From Ettlia oleoabundans (Eukaryota > Chlorophyta > Chlorophyceae > Chlamydomonadales), in NCBI GenBank assembly GCA_019693395.1, contig JAAMXP010000213.1:1-64000 (forward strand): a stretch of 64,000 bases of DNA, written 5' to 3'. The number at the start of each line of letters is the position of its first letter. The stretch's first letter is position 1. Made by a program: the position numbers and the translations under genes. The notes under the pieces were generated by a model. The model saw only the letters and a program-made list of their open reading frames with translations, did no database searches and was not told the DNA's origin. Below are positions 1-10,922 of the stretch, one piece after another.

Positions 1-2074
1 CCCCCCAACCAGCCCCAGATTCACGCCTCGCCTGTTGTTACTACTTGCAACTCCCGAACGCTGAAGGCTCTGCCCCAAATCACCCTGTCTTCGTCTGAGC
101 ACCCACTCACCTTCTCCATCAACTCTTCAAGCTTGCTCTTCTTTCCTCCAGGCGTGCCCCTGCCAGCAGCCAAGCCCACACCCCCGTCGTCTTCCTCAAA
201 TGCAATCGCTGGCTTTGCCCGCTCCCGCTCCCGCTGCGGCTGCTGCTGCGCTTCCGCCGCCGCACTAGCCGCCGCTGCTGCCGCACGATTTGCCGCAAGC
301 TGGAAGCCTAATGGGGCATCGAGCTCCTCTCGCCTTAGCTCCGTAATACCTGCTGCTTCCGCACCACCGTCACCCGCCCCCTCGCCGCCATCTGTCCGCG
401 CCAGTTTTTGCGCCCGCTCAATCTGTTCCTGCAGCATGCGCTGGTGTCGCTCCTCCTCCGCCTGCTCTGCACGCTCCCGCTTGGCACGCTTCTGCCCCTC
501 AATCTCCTGTGGATGAGCAGGGAGGGAAGGGAGGGTGGCACAATTTCATGTCTTGGTCCATGTTCCATGTTCTGGTTCTTGTCACATGTTTCGCTGGAGG
601 GGAATCATCAACTGGAAAGACCACTGAACAAATCAGATTACTGCTAACTTGCTGCGTGCGTGCATGTGTGCATGCCTGCAAGGACTACGGCACCCACCTC
701 CATTTCATCTTTTTGTGTGAGTGTGATGTACCATCCCTTGGGCGTGTCCTCCACCTTGCACTGCCCCGTGCGCCCCAGGTACTTGACAAACTCGCTCAGC
801 GTCAGCCACTTGGTGCTGTTCATGTGGATGTGGTGCCTGCAGGCGTTTAGGATTGCGAGGGCGTGCTTTGAGTCGCTATGTTGAAAGCATAGAAAGGGTG
901 TACAACACGGATGTGCAGCAACTACTCCACCCTGCCAGTACTGCCTTTGCCATCCAAGTGGTTCGTAATCACCCCTAGATGACCCCCTTGCCTTTGCCCC
1001 CAATGTATCCCCCACACACCCACACACCCACCCACCCCACCCCACCCCACCCCACACACCGCCGCCTCACCTGTCGTTGATGTACTCGTTATATACCACA
1101 TTGGCCATCACGCGAGAGAACGGGTGCGCGCGCTTAAGGTGCTCCATGAATGTCTTCTCAAACTCCTCGCTGTACCTGCAGGGGCAGTACAATGGGAATG
1201 GTACCCACATTGTATGCGTACCACCTGAAGGGCCAGGCAACAGCTGTCGCTTTAATGGGGATCGGCTGAAGAGGACGGAGTAGTGGGGGGCAGTGATTGG
1301 CGGTAACCAGTGGGTTCCCGCTTGACGCCTGGGCAGACTATGCTTAATCGACAAAAGACTGCAGCCCCACAGCTGCATGACTGATAAGGAATGGCTGCGA
1401 GCACAATGCACTCCTGCCCAGAACTTGCAGTCTGATAGTGGCGGTGTTTCCCACGCTGAGGCGACCAACTGGGGGGGGGTCATGTATCATCCTGCATGCC
1501 AATCGGCTCAGACTCACCCATCAATGATTCGCTCCGGGTTCTGCCCGAAAATTTCCATCTGCCGCTTGTGCCCCTCTGAGCTGAGGTGGCATTTGAAGCC
1601 ATTCTCGTCACGGCACTGCTTTTGGCACATCTGCAACAGGTGGAGCAGCATATGTGGAGCACAGCGGCAGGGCCATGTCAGTGGGTTTGAGGCAATGGAG
1701 CGACTCAAACGGCTGAGGTGGCCAACGCACACTGGCAGCTTGAAGGCTTACTGCGGCAGCCGCACCTGACAATACCATCGCAGCTTCTGCAGTCCCTTGG
1801 CCTTGATGCGGTTGGCAATCGCCTTGGGGGTCAGAAAATCTGCATCCAGCTGGTATTAGCAAAACTTTAGCAGCAAGCGAAGTGGCAGCAAGCTGACCGC
1901 CGCTGGTTGCTGCCGCCGCTGGTCTCGCCTTTGTCCCGTTCTTCCGGTCGTGTAATCTTTGTGCACTCTAATCGCGCCGAACATTGTTGAGTACTGGCGC
2001 ACAAAGTCTCAACAGGCTCTAGGAGCACGGCAAGCCACGTCTGGCTGGCGCGCAGGCTCACCGTTTTTACCCAT
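1..2074 (-). CDS. KIN17: KIN17 DNA/RNA-binding protein, N-terminal part (3' end outside window)
   Basis: Six exons are visible: 2062-2074, 1766-1839, 1518-1630, 1071-1175, 698-836 and 111-506. They close in phase to 280 codons; positions 1-110 are intron and the C-terminal KOW-like part lies beyond the left edge. The start encodes MGKNDFLTPKAIANRIKAKG, the typical KIN17 N-terminus, followed by a C2H2 zinc finger (C28, C31, H44, H50). After that comes the KIN17 winged-helix region, with YNEYINDRHHIHMNSTKW and FVKYLGRTG recognisable across the 1071-1175/698-836 junction. The last visible exon is an Arg/Glu/Gln/Ala-rich linker. KIN17 is a conserved nuclear protein that binds curved DNA and RNA and is tied to replication, UV response and pre-mRNA processing. 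The intron after exon 4 carries a strong G-rich run (see repeat at 1019-1064). Identity is secure; only the 3' end is missing. Confidence 0.94.
1019..1064 (-). repeat. G-rich (GGGGT)n run inside KIN17 intron
   Basis: On the coding strand this reads as repeated GGGGT/GGGT units directly after the 5' splice site of the intron whose donor is at 1070. It has at least four G tracts, so it could form a G-quadruplex in the pre-mRNA. It sits next to the donor, as in several other introns of this window. Confidence 0.8.
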
Positions 2075-2611
2075 CCTTGAGCCCCCTTATCTCAGGTGTC
2101 GACTGCCGCCGAGGTACAGGCGCGCGAATGGGTTAGGGCTCGCTATGCTCGATCACAAGCACCGGTCAGCGAAGGCTTATAAGGGAGCGGAGACGGATTG
2201 CCTGTGCAGACTTTAATTATTACAAGCTTCGTTTGCCTCTGTGTGCTGGCATGTGCTGGCGCCTCGTGGCACCCAGGATTCCTTTCCCAGAATTGGTAGA
2301 TTGTTGGTAAATTTACACAGACGTGGCACCAGCCAGGCATTGATTCACTTTTTCTTGAGCGTACAACATTGTTCCAGTTCTGCAGGGTCTTGTGTTGCAC
2401 TTGAATGCTGCGCAGCCAGTGCCGTGTCAGCCACCATGTCCGCAGGTCCCCCTGCGATTACGCACCCCTTCGATCACGCTGCAACTTGACTGTTACAACA
2501 GGGCTGCTGCAACAAACTCAGGCACAATCCGGGTTGGGCGCCCTCTGTGGCAGTCAAGGCCACCAATGGGGTGCAGTGTTGACCTGGGCGAGTACAGGTT
2601 GGAGATGGAGT

Positions 2612-2653
2612 GATATATTGTGGGTTTGACACAATATATCAAATTGTGTCAAA
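2612..2653. repeat. Two overlapping perfect inverted repeats
   Basis: Arm pair 1 is 2612-2622 / 2630-2640 (GATATATTGTG and its complement, 7-nt loop). Arm pair 2 is 2625-2635 / 2643-2653 (TTTGACACAAT and its complement, 7-nt loop). The two pairs share 2630-2635, so only one hairpin can form at a time. Both are perfect 11-bp stems. Confidence 0.85.
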
Positions 2654-2678
2654 ATTGAAAATTTAAAAATTGAAAATT
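2651..2678. repeat. AT-rich 13-bp direct repeat
   Basis: AAAATTGAAAATT occurs at 2651-2663 and again at 2666-2678. It follows directly on the inverted repeats and is much richer in A/T than the surrounding DNA. Confidence 0.8.
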
Positions 2679-2886
2679 GACCAGGATTCGCAGCTACAAC
2701 ATGAAAGTGAGTGTGCTTGCAGCATGGCGGCAGCAGAGGCCGCTGGATGTCCGAGGTGGTGGGTGGGTGATGCAGTGCAAGGGTTGGGTTGGTGGGGAGC
2801 AGGCGGCCAGACGGCCAGAAAAAATATGGTGCGTGCACAGTGGCAAAATAGCATTTGATGGCTCGCTTAGCATAAAAAATACACCG

Positions 2887-2891
2887 TTACA
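2887..2891 (-). terminator. TGTAA 3'-end signal of the membrane protein gene
   Basis: TGTAA on the minus strand about 145 nt after the stop codon at 3036. TGTAA is the usual polyadenylation signal of many green algae; use here is inferred. Confidence 0.5.
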
Positions 2892-3035
2892 CAAACGGAA
2901 AAAATTTTGATCTGTTCAGTATACGTGCCATGCATGCAGGGTGTGCACAAGGCATGGCGTAGGAGGTCGTTTCGGCAGGCAGCATGGGATGCATGCCTAG
3001 TCACATCAAGGGATCAGGTCTGGGCAGTTGGCAGC

Positions 3036-4124
3036 TTATTTATGGGCCGCATGCAGCTGCAGGGAAGTGGGAGTGCTGGGCTGGAGAGTGTCCTGTGCCT
3101 CCATTGCCGCAGCTGCCTTGTTGGGCAGCAGCAGGGCGCCATCCTTTAAAGGGGCCGGGCCACAGCTGACCGGTGCGCTCAGAACCATGGATGGTGTCCT
3201 GGGTGTTGCAGGCACTAGGGACTCCTTGACCACAGGCACCATGAGGCTGGCAGCCTGGGGTGCGCTGGCCGCCAAAGGCATGCTGCTCCTGGTCGGTAGC
3301 TTGACAGCACCGCGGGCACCGAGAGTTGTGGCCAGCAGCGCCAGCAGCCATGCCATGACTCCAGCCAGGCAGCCAAGGGCGTACAGCGCCGCCTCCTCAT
3401 CACTCCAGCGCCCGTAGTACTGGAAATAATTGACCTGCCGCTGCACAACATAGCGTGCGCCATCGACCTCGCCGCTGCTTCTGTAATAGGTCTTGTAGTG
3501 GAAGAACGACCAGTAGAGCGACAGCGCTGTCAGTGCAGCGATGTGGGCTGTGGTGCCTGCTGCTGCCATCGCAACACCAGCCCTGGAGGCGGTGCGGGAG
3601 AAGGCGCGGAAAATCTGCAGGGGAGAAGGCAACGTGGCTGGCAGTGTCACTTGCTGCGCCAAGGTTTGGGCAGGTGAACAGGCACTTCACAAACTGCTGT
3701 TACAATCCATGAGTCTGCGACTCATGCAATGCATTCTCTGTTGTAAGTCGCCTGACTGTACGGCTGCCCACCTGAAAGCAGATGACGGCTAGTGCGCAGG
3801 CTGCTGAAGCCGTGCCACTGGCCACTATGGTTAGATCAACCCAGCGTGGGCCGCTATCACGGGCGGCTGTGTGGTCACTGGCCAGCACAATGGCGGTGCA
3901 AGCCGAGAAACACTGCAAACACGTTAGATATTGGGTCATGCAAGGTTACAGGCTGGGTTACCCACAAATCCGCTGTTGTTTTGTCAACAACTTCTTAATT
4001 GCAAGCAGGCTTGCACATGGGCTATTCCAGTGAGGACCTTGCATTTACGAGAGGGCATGCACGTTCTCCTCACCACAAACTTGCAGGCCAGGATCGCTAC
4101 TACTCCAAAGCCATCAAGTTTCAT
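3036..4124 (-). CDS. Four-transmembrane protein, function unknown (CASP/MARVEL-like topology)
   Basis: Exons 4074-4124, 3772-3912 and 3036-3614 join in phase to a 256-aa protein. Four hydrophobic segments are visible: around residues 3-30 (VVAILACKFV then CFSACTAIVL, formed across the first splice junction), 41-62, 75-95 (AAGTTAHIAALTALSLYW) and 130-150 (GCLAGVMAWLLALLATTLG). Between helices 3 and 4 is a loop rich in Tyr, and the C-terminal 90 residues are a Pro/Ala/Ser tail that is probably cytosolic. This layout resembles CASP-like or MARVEL proteins, but I do not see a family-defining motif. The start is uncertain: an upstream exon ending at 4405 could splice to 4161 in phase and extend the N-terminus, but I find no ATG for it, so ATG 4124 is used. 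Confidence 0.62.
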
Positions 4125-5428
4125 ATGCCTGCCTGAAGAGGAGCCAACCGGCGCTGCAGCCCTGCACCACAACCAGAAGAGTCATATTGGCCGCGGCGGT
4201 GTGGCGAGGTTATCAGTACTCCAATGCCAGCTCGCACGTACTGCAGCATCTAAACTGCTGTTTGATTCAGCAAAGCGTACTGGCAAGCGAGCGGCATGCA
4301 AACGCTGGGTTGCCGGAGGAGTGGCCACTCCAAGGAGGCCAACCGGCCCTCGAGGACCGGGGCGCCGGTGTGCACGCGGCGTGCCGCGAGCGCGAGCTTC
4401 ATACCTTTCAGGGGCTTTGCTGCGCTGAAAATCTTTGCGGTGAAGATCGCCGGCTTTGAGCACAGGCTTCGAGACTGTGACCGTTCAGCAGGGAAGGGGG
4501 GGACGGGGCGAGTTGTCTTTCACTGAGGGTTCCCTGGCAAGGGTGGAACGATTGTTGAATGATGTTAAAGACCTAAGAGGCCAGTTGGGGGCGTACTTGG
4601 TTGGACGGTGACCCGGGCTGGCGTAATCCATGCCTAAAGCCCCCTCTGTGTCTGTTCATATATTCACGGCATGAATGCTTTTGAGTGCTTCTTACGACTA
4701 GTTAAACGGGAAAGAGAGTCGCCTATGCAGGCTAAAGCGTTAATCGGCACATTTCCATTGAGTAGACAGTCAGCTGGTGACGGTGGCACATGTCGGGAAC
4801 CTGCCACAGGCCGGAGCAACCAATCTAGGCCGGAGCACACTTTCTCCTGGTTCGGTTGCCCCAGTGGAGTTCTGCCAGCTTTGTCATCTCTTTTCAACTG
4901 GAATAGTTTAGTGCTGTTGGCTGCTTGATTCTGGGGATGAACCTTCTGGCTTCCTTCCAACTGTTTTGTTCCTCTCTGAGTCATATGGCATAGGCCGGCT
5001 GTGTGATAAATAAACATTTGCATCCAATAGCCCCTTACAGTGAATTGTGTGCCAACAGGCAGGCCCTGCAGCCCGCACAAGGCGACATGCAAGCGCCAGA
5101 TAGCGACAGCGTGTCACAAGGACCCATGAAAATGGCACCAGCTGGATCGTCCATTATGAATGTGGTCAGCAAATTTCAAGCAGGATGGCAGTGCAATGCA
5201 GAATGTCCCCGGGGACAGGCAACAACAATAGTCAATGGGGAAGGGGGTACAGTGGAGTGCAGTTTGGTCCCTGGAGAATGAAGGGGAGGAAACAGGCAGG
5301 CGCCACATGGGCGGCTCAATGATTTCAAGCAGTCGGCTGCTCCCGGCGGTTTACAACGAAGGGTTGAGACTGTGCCTAGGGTATGTCCTTTGAAAGTGCG
5401 TCCCAGTGTTGGTTGTAGGGTAGGTCAA
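4125..5428. other. Intergenic, possible 5' leader exon of membrane protein gene
   Basis: No supported gene. Around 4405-4460 (minus) is a short open stretch ending at a good donor (GTATGA) that would splice in phase to 4161, so it may be a 5' exon of the four-helix gene. The rest is promoter plus the 3' UTR of the coiled-coil gene, with a TGTAA signal at 5351-5355. Confidence 0.5.
5351..5355 (-). terminator. TGTAA 3'-end signal of the 1065-aa coiled-coil gene
   Basis: Minus-strand TGTAA 74 nt after the stop at 5429, the spacing expected for a green-algal polyadenylation signal. Confidence 0.55.
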
Positions 5429-8400
5429 TCAAGACTGGCTCAAGTCGGGGGTGGGCGGCAGCAGCGTATGGCTGGCAGCAGCCGCTTGTTGTCGCATATC
5501 GTGCTGTGCTGCTGCTGCCCTTGACGCCAACCGCTCGCCTCCTGCTGCTCCCTGCTGTTCAGCGGGCCAAGCGCTGTCAATGCCATGCCCTGCCTGCTGC
5601 GGTCTGTGTGCGATGCTGCTGCCAGCGACGCTGCCTGCCATGTTCATGCCATTGATTTCCTGCTGCAGCGCCGCATTGCGCGAGTTGAGGGCCGCAATGT
5701 CCCGAGCCATCTCTCGCATCACCTCATTGTAGCCATAGCTTGCGCCTGGGGCAGGAGCACTGGCCGCTTGGTGGTCTAATGCCAGTTTTGGAGCTGACGT
5801 GGCAGAAGCAGGGAATGGCATCCCGAGCTCTGCATCAAAGGAATCACTGTTGCCCAACACGCTGTCGCCATCACTGTCCGCAGTGAGCGCAGCGAAGCCC
5901 AGCCCCACTGCCGGCAGGCCAGGCTGTGGGGGCACCTGCCTCTGCTCCCCGGCCTGCTGTCGCAGTGGCTGCAGTTCATCTTGCCACTCAGACGAACAGA
6001 GGTCGCCCACAAGGCTCTCGCCCCCTGCCTGCCGCGGATCCACGTCAAGGGCTGCCATGGCCTGCCGCAAATCAGTCAGCACGCTGTTGCCGCCCCCAGC
6101 CGGCGCTGCTGGTTGCTGCTGAGTGGCAGGCCCCACCTGCCGAGGCCGCTGGTGCTGCTGCTCTGCAGCAGGCTGCTGGGAGCCTGCTTGTGGTGCCAGG
6201 GACACTGGCACAGCCAGTCCCGCCTGGCTTAGAGCAGCCATAACCTGGGGAAGTCGAAGCAGCGAGACAGGAAAGCAACGGTTGGTCGGCGATGAGGTTG
6301 CCAAGCATCAACTGGTGGGAAAGGAAAGCATCTAGGGCTTGTACCCCCACAACAAACTGTGTTGACCAACTACAGCAGGGCGGGGCCGTGTGCCTGCTAC
6401 ACGTGTGCAGGTTTGAACCCAACATCACACTATTGCTGGCAACACCTCCAAGCAACACAACCACCAACATTCCCTCACCTCCATGACTTGAGCATGCAGC
6501 GCCCGCGCCTCCGCCTGCTGCCGCTGCATCTGCCATTGCGCCTGCCCCGCCTCGCTCTCCGCCTCCTCCACCTGCCGCCGCAGCTCCGCATTCTCTGCCG
6601 CAAGGCTGCTGACCTCCTGCTGCAGTGACGCCTGGCCCGCAGCAGCTGCACCTGCCGCTGAGACGGACACCAGCTCGCCGCCTGCGCTGCTGTTCATGAC
6701 CCCTTTTGCGGACAGCTGGGCAGAGAGCTGCCGGTTCTGGCGCTGCAGACGGCGCAGAGTGGCAGTGAGGGACTGCACCTGTTCCTCCAAGAACCGAGAT
6801 TCCCGCCTGTCGCCGCCTCCACCATTCCGCTTTCTGCTGCCTGCGCGCTTACGCTGTTGCGCCTGCGGACTGACATTGCTGCTACCGCTGCTGCTGCTAT
6901 GACCCGGGCAGCCATCCTCCTCACGAGCAGCAGGGCTGGCGGCTGCCTTGAGGTGCCCCTCCTCAGCTTCATTGGAAGAGCCGCTGTCGCTACCATAGCG
7001 CTGCTGCTGCTGGCTATGCTGCAGCCTGGCCCCGGGTTCCTCTTGCCCATCCTCCTCCCAGTCTCGCTGCCAGGACAGCGCCGTAGCGCCGGCCGGCGCA
7101 GGAGCCAGCGTGCGTGCCCCAGCAGCACTCCGCGGCCGCCGCAGCGCGCTGCTGGCATTGCCGCCATCTGCACCCGCATCAACCCCGGCTGCTGCTGCCA
7201 AAGGTGATGGCGCTGCGCTGTCGCCATACTTCAGCATACGCACCATGCGCCGCAGGCTGGCTCCATCTGCCTTTGAGGCTGCCAGCCTGGACTCCAGGTC
7301 AGCGTTGTCAGCGCTGAGCTGGCGCAGCCTGTCCGCCAGCTCAGACTGCTCCTCTCTGCCTGCTGCCAGCTTTTCCAGCTACAAGGGGCAGAGGGGAGGG
7401 CGAGGCAATCAGTGCAGAAATTGCATAATGACAGGCGAGAATGTGCATGGTTTATACGGCTGCAGCTCAGCAGACGCCAAGTCCATTGTTGAAGGTAGCC
7501 CTTGTAATGATACAGGCAGCGAGGAATAGCAACAACCTCTGCGCGGGCCCCCCCCCCCCCCACACCCCGAGATCTCACCTGCTCCTGCAGCTGCGCCAAC
7601 CGCTCCGCCAGCACGGCATTTTGCTCACAGGCGGCAGCCAGCTGCCCAGCAGCGTTGCACGCCTCAAACTCTGCTGCCTGAGCTCGCGACTGCAGCTGCT
7701 CCTGCTGCCCCTGCAGCGCGACGTTGGCACTACGTTGGTCGTCCAGCTCCTGCCGCAACTGAGCTGCCAGTTGTGCTGACTCAGCGGCCACCGCCTGCAG
7801 CTGCTGCCTCAGAGCCACCTGCCTCGCCTGCTGCTGCACCTCCGCTGCTTGAAGTGCCTCCAGCTGAGCCTGTAGCTCCGCATTGGCATCCGCACCGGCA
7901 GCCACCTGCTGCTCAAGCCGATCTTTATCTGCAGCCAGAGAAGCCTCCCGCTGCCGTGATGCCTGCAGCTGCTGCTGCAAGCTCTCCACAGAAGCTTGCA
8001 GCTGGCGAGACAGCCCCACTGCCGCCTGCGCGGCCACTTGAGCCTCCTCAGCTGCAGCCACCTTACCCTGAAGCTGCGTGGCTAGTGCCTGCAGGGTGTC
8101 TGCATCCTGTCTGCGCTGCCGGTCGTGTGCCGCAAGTGCAGACTCCCGCATGCCAGCGTCTGCCAAGCTGGTAGTAAGCTGGCGCACCTGGCCATGCAAC
8201 CGGCCCCGCTCCTGCTGCAACGCCGCCACCGCACTGCGAAGCGACAGACACGAACAAAAGATAGGTGAGAATGAAAAGGAAATGTCTGAGCCAGAACAGG
8301 AAACAGCACATACATGCCAGCGCACTAGTACATGCCGTGGCGCAAGCTGAGTCCAGCTGTAGGCGGCAGCAGAGGGCGGCACCACATTGCCTTCCACGGG

Positions 8401-9299
8401 CAGGCATCCCACCTCTGCAGCGTGGTGACCGCCGCGGTACGCGCTCTGGCGGCTGTGCGGTACGCCTCTGCCTCTGACCGCGCCAGCTTGGCCTCACACT
8501 GCTGCTCCAGCAGCAGGGTGCGCAGCAGCTGCTGCTGCCGTGTCGCCTGACGCTGCATGGCCAGCAGCTGGCGCTGAAGTGAGGCCAGCTGACGCCTCGC
8601 GCCGTGCAGCCCCTCTCGGAGGGTGTCAGCCTCAGCCCCCACAAGCTCAGCGTGGTCACCAAGAGCCAACAGATCCGCAACAGCGGTAGTGGCGGCAGTG
8701 GTGGCAGTGCTGCTGGAGGGCAGCGCAGATGTGGCCGCTGCCGCCTCTGCCGGGGCTACAGATGCCGTTACCCGTGCTGCCGGGGCTGAACCACTCACCG
8801 ACACTGGTGCGGTCGCTGGCAGATTGGCGGATGCTGATGGCGGGGTCAGCACCATAGCCCTGCGGCTGCTGCTGGCTGCCCCAGCACCTGTGTCCCTGGT
8901 GGTGGCGGCATCGCCAGCCCTCAGTGTTGCCAGGCGGTCCGCTGCCAGCTGCAGGGTGTGCCGCAGCGGTGAGGGTGAGCCCAGGGGTGACGCTGGGCTG
9001 GCATCGGTGCGAGGCGAGCGGATGCCGCTGGGGGTTGACTGGAGGCTGGCTGGGGTTGAGGCCTCTGGCGTGCTAGCGCCACTGCTGCCTCTGTCCCCCT
9101 GCGCCAGCTTGTCACCGCAGCCTGCAAAGGAAAATGCATCAGGAACATGCAACACGGTTAGCGTGTCTGCCTGTGGAATACCTGCAATAAAGCTTCGTCT
9201 ACAACCGGGGTGGCAGCCCAACGGGCCGCGGGGCGGGCTGGGTAGGCGATGTGGCGGGAGTGCCCGGAGTGCCTTGGATGCTGGCGCAGGTGCTGCCAT
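5429..9299 (-). CDS. 1065-aa coiled-coil protein, function unknown
   Basis: Five exons (9182-9299, 8413-9121, 7579-8233, 6479-7378, 5429-6244) close exactly to 1065 codons plus stop. The first 40 residues are basic and Pro/Arg-rich with no acidic residue, which could be an organelle presequence. Residues 41-170 are Ser/Thr/Ala/Pro-rich and disordered-looking. From about 190 to 610 there is a long run of Gln/Ala/Leu/Glu heptads typical of a parallel coiled coil (for example LEQQVAAGADANAELQAQLE), then a basic patch KRAGSRKRNGGGGDRRES near 690, a second coiled coil to about 800 and a low-complexity tail with one short predicted helix (REMARDIAALNSRNAALQQE). It looks like a structural or scaffold protein (golgin- or centrosome-like), but I recognise no family domain. 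Phase closure makes the model reliable; the function is unknown. Confidence 0.75.
7548..7561 (-). repeat. Homopolymer run, G14 on the coding strand, next to a 5' splice site
   Basis: Fourteen C on the plus strand, read as G14 in the pre-mRNA of the coiled-coil gene, 17 nt after the donor at 7578. Length may be unreliable in short-read assemblies. Confidence 0.8.
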
Positions 9300-9779
9300 T
9301 CGTCATGCAGCAAGGAATGGACGGCCCCTGCTGCAAGGCCGCGCCAGACATGAAAGTGATTTCAACGGCGCGCGGCTCGCAAACCGCGTCCGCCGTGTCA
9401 AAATGCAGCTGCGCTCACTTAAGACCGTGGGCTGGTGCCGAAATAGCAAAACCCTCCTCTAGGACCTTGTTGTTACCCGCCGGACTGATCACAAACTGGT
9501 GCGCTAAGTTCGTGGGTTTTCCACCCGTTGTAAGTAATGAAGAACGCTTCTAAGTTTGCAGCATGCGTGACGATGCAGCCACTGCATGCCATGCTGGCGG
9601 CGCCGAAGCAGCTGCAGCAAAAAGCAGGAAAGGGTGCCTCAGATGGTGGCTCGTGCGGTGTGCTGCTCGTCTGTTGCATTCAAGAGAAAATGAGAGATAC
9701 TCGAAGCAACGCAACGGACGACTATGAGTTGTGCAGTCCCAGCAGATGTGCGCCATCACAAAGCTAGCTGTTTGCTTTT
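9300..9779. other. Intergenic between two minus-strand genes
   Basis: No coding exon supported. It should contain the promoter of the 1065-aa coiled-coil gene (near 9300) and the 3' UTR of the small unknown gene (near 9780). I see no clear TGTAA signal here. Confidence 0.5.
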
Positions 9780-10465
9780 TCAATCCCTGACTTGCAAAGC
9801 CAGCAGCCTCACAGTAAGCGTGCTCTTCACGACATTCTGGCCCTCTCCGCAGTAAAGGCCGACCTCGTACTTCTCCTCCTCTCGCCAGCAGGCCCTGCCA
9901 TCAGGTGTCATCATCTTGAACTGATCCAACGCATCGGTGTACTGCAGCAATCAAGCCGCAAACATGTGGGCGACAGCGCATCGATCCAGTAGCAACTTGA
10001 ACGGCATATCAGAAGCAACATGTGATCAATGTGTCGCACCCGTACCACTTGTGCTACACCTTAGCACCTTGCAGGATACCTGCAGCCCTGAATGCAACTG
10101 CTCGGGGCAATCAGGGCTGGGCTGTGGATCCGCACCTCTGTGTTAGGCCCCTCCTCATCACCCTCAGTGCATTCCTCGCCCACATGCCTGTCAAACAGGT
10201 GATTCTGCCGCAATCTGGCAAAGACTTTTGCCGCGCGGGCATTGGCGCCCTCCTTGGTCCTATATACCGTGTGTCCGCCGCCGCCGCTGCTGCTGCCCCT
10301 GTTAGGGCGGCCGCCAGTGCAGTGGAACCATGTGCCATCCCCTTTTACAACTGCCTGCTGAATGGCATCCTTCATATCGGTAATCTCTGACCCATAGCAG
10401 TCCGTGAACATCACCTCGTCGATGTCCAGGAGTTCGCTCTCGCGACTGCACTCGATGGCAAACAC
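9780..10465 (-). CDS. Small unknown protein, 5' end unresolved
   Basis: Two exons, 10136-10465 and 9780-9941, join in phase (donor after GAG, acceptor TGCTGCAG) to 163 residues ending in TGA at 9780-9782. The upstream boundary is an acceptor TTAG at 10466; no ATG opens the frame, so at least one 5' exon is missing from the model. The protein is polar and has protein-like composition rather than a shadow-frame one: acidic start (SELLDIDEVMFTDCYGSE), a central KDAIQQAVVKGDGTWFHCTG, a Gly/Ser linker, AKVFARLRQNHLFDRHVGEE and a C-terminal DGRACWREEEKYEVGL. Several Cys, Trp and His are present but form no zinc motif I know. I do not recognise a family. It lies between the phosphatase-like gene and the coiled-coil gene, all on the same strand. 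Confidence 0.5.
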
Positions 10466-10922
10466 CTAATTCCCTCTTGTATTTTCCGTCCTTCCCACTG
10501 GGCTTCTGCGTGCCATGGACGTTGTTGGTATGGCCAGAGCATCAATGACGCTTACGGTGTGTCATGCCTGCCTGCTGTTATGGTCCCTTTGGGCGGGACA
10601 GGACAGCAGTGAGTGAATATGTGTTTGAGTAGTACATGGTTGTTTGTAAACTTCAAACAGTGGCAGCATAGCAATATCAGTGAAACATCTCTGATAAAGC
10701 TTGGAGGGATCCAGCTTTCTTTGTCCGAGTAACTAGGATTGCCCGTTTCAGGCAGGCACCGAGCAACACTGTTCAAAGCAGGAGAGCGGAACGGTTTGGG
10801 CAACACGTCTGACCGGCATGAAAAGCAGTGAAGTTATCTTGGCAGCAAACAATCGATATCAGTCCACTTTCAGCATTTGCATTTAACTGGACAACAGCCA
10901 TGATAGCTTCCTCAAGCCCGGC
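10466..10922. other. Intergenic, may hold the missing 5' exon of the unknown gene
   Basis: I searched the minus strand for an ATG exon with a donor that fits phase 0 at 10466. The best donor (GTAAGC, ending an ATGACACACC segment near 10554-10563) gives the wrong phase. No firm gene is visible. Confidence 0.45.

Larger units (their letters stand above)
2075..3035. other. Intergenic: KIN17 promoter and 3' UTR of upstream gene
   Basis: No convincing coding exon on either strand. The part next to 2074 should hold the KIN17 promoter; the part next to 3036 the 3' UTR of the four-helix membrane protein gene. It contains the overlapping inverted repeats at 2612-2653, the AT-rich direct repeat at 2651-2678 and a TGTAA signal (minus strand) at 2887-2891. 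Confidence 0.6.

Noticed and set aside
4664..5092. 142-aa minus-strand frame
   Set aside because: No domain, uneven composition, and it would need to lie in the promoter of the four-helix gene or the 3' UTR of the coiled-coil gene.
8623..9462. 279-aa plus-strand open frame
   Set aside because: Antisense to the coiled-coil exon 8413-9121. Open only because GC-rich Ala/Ser codons on the minus strand lack stops in reverse; no domain and no splice support.
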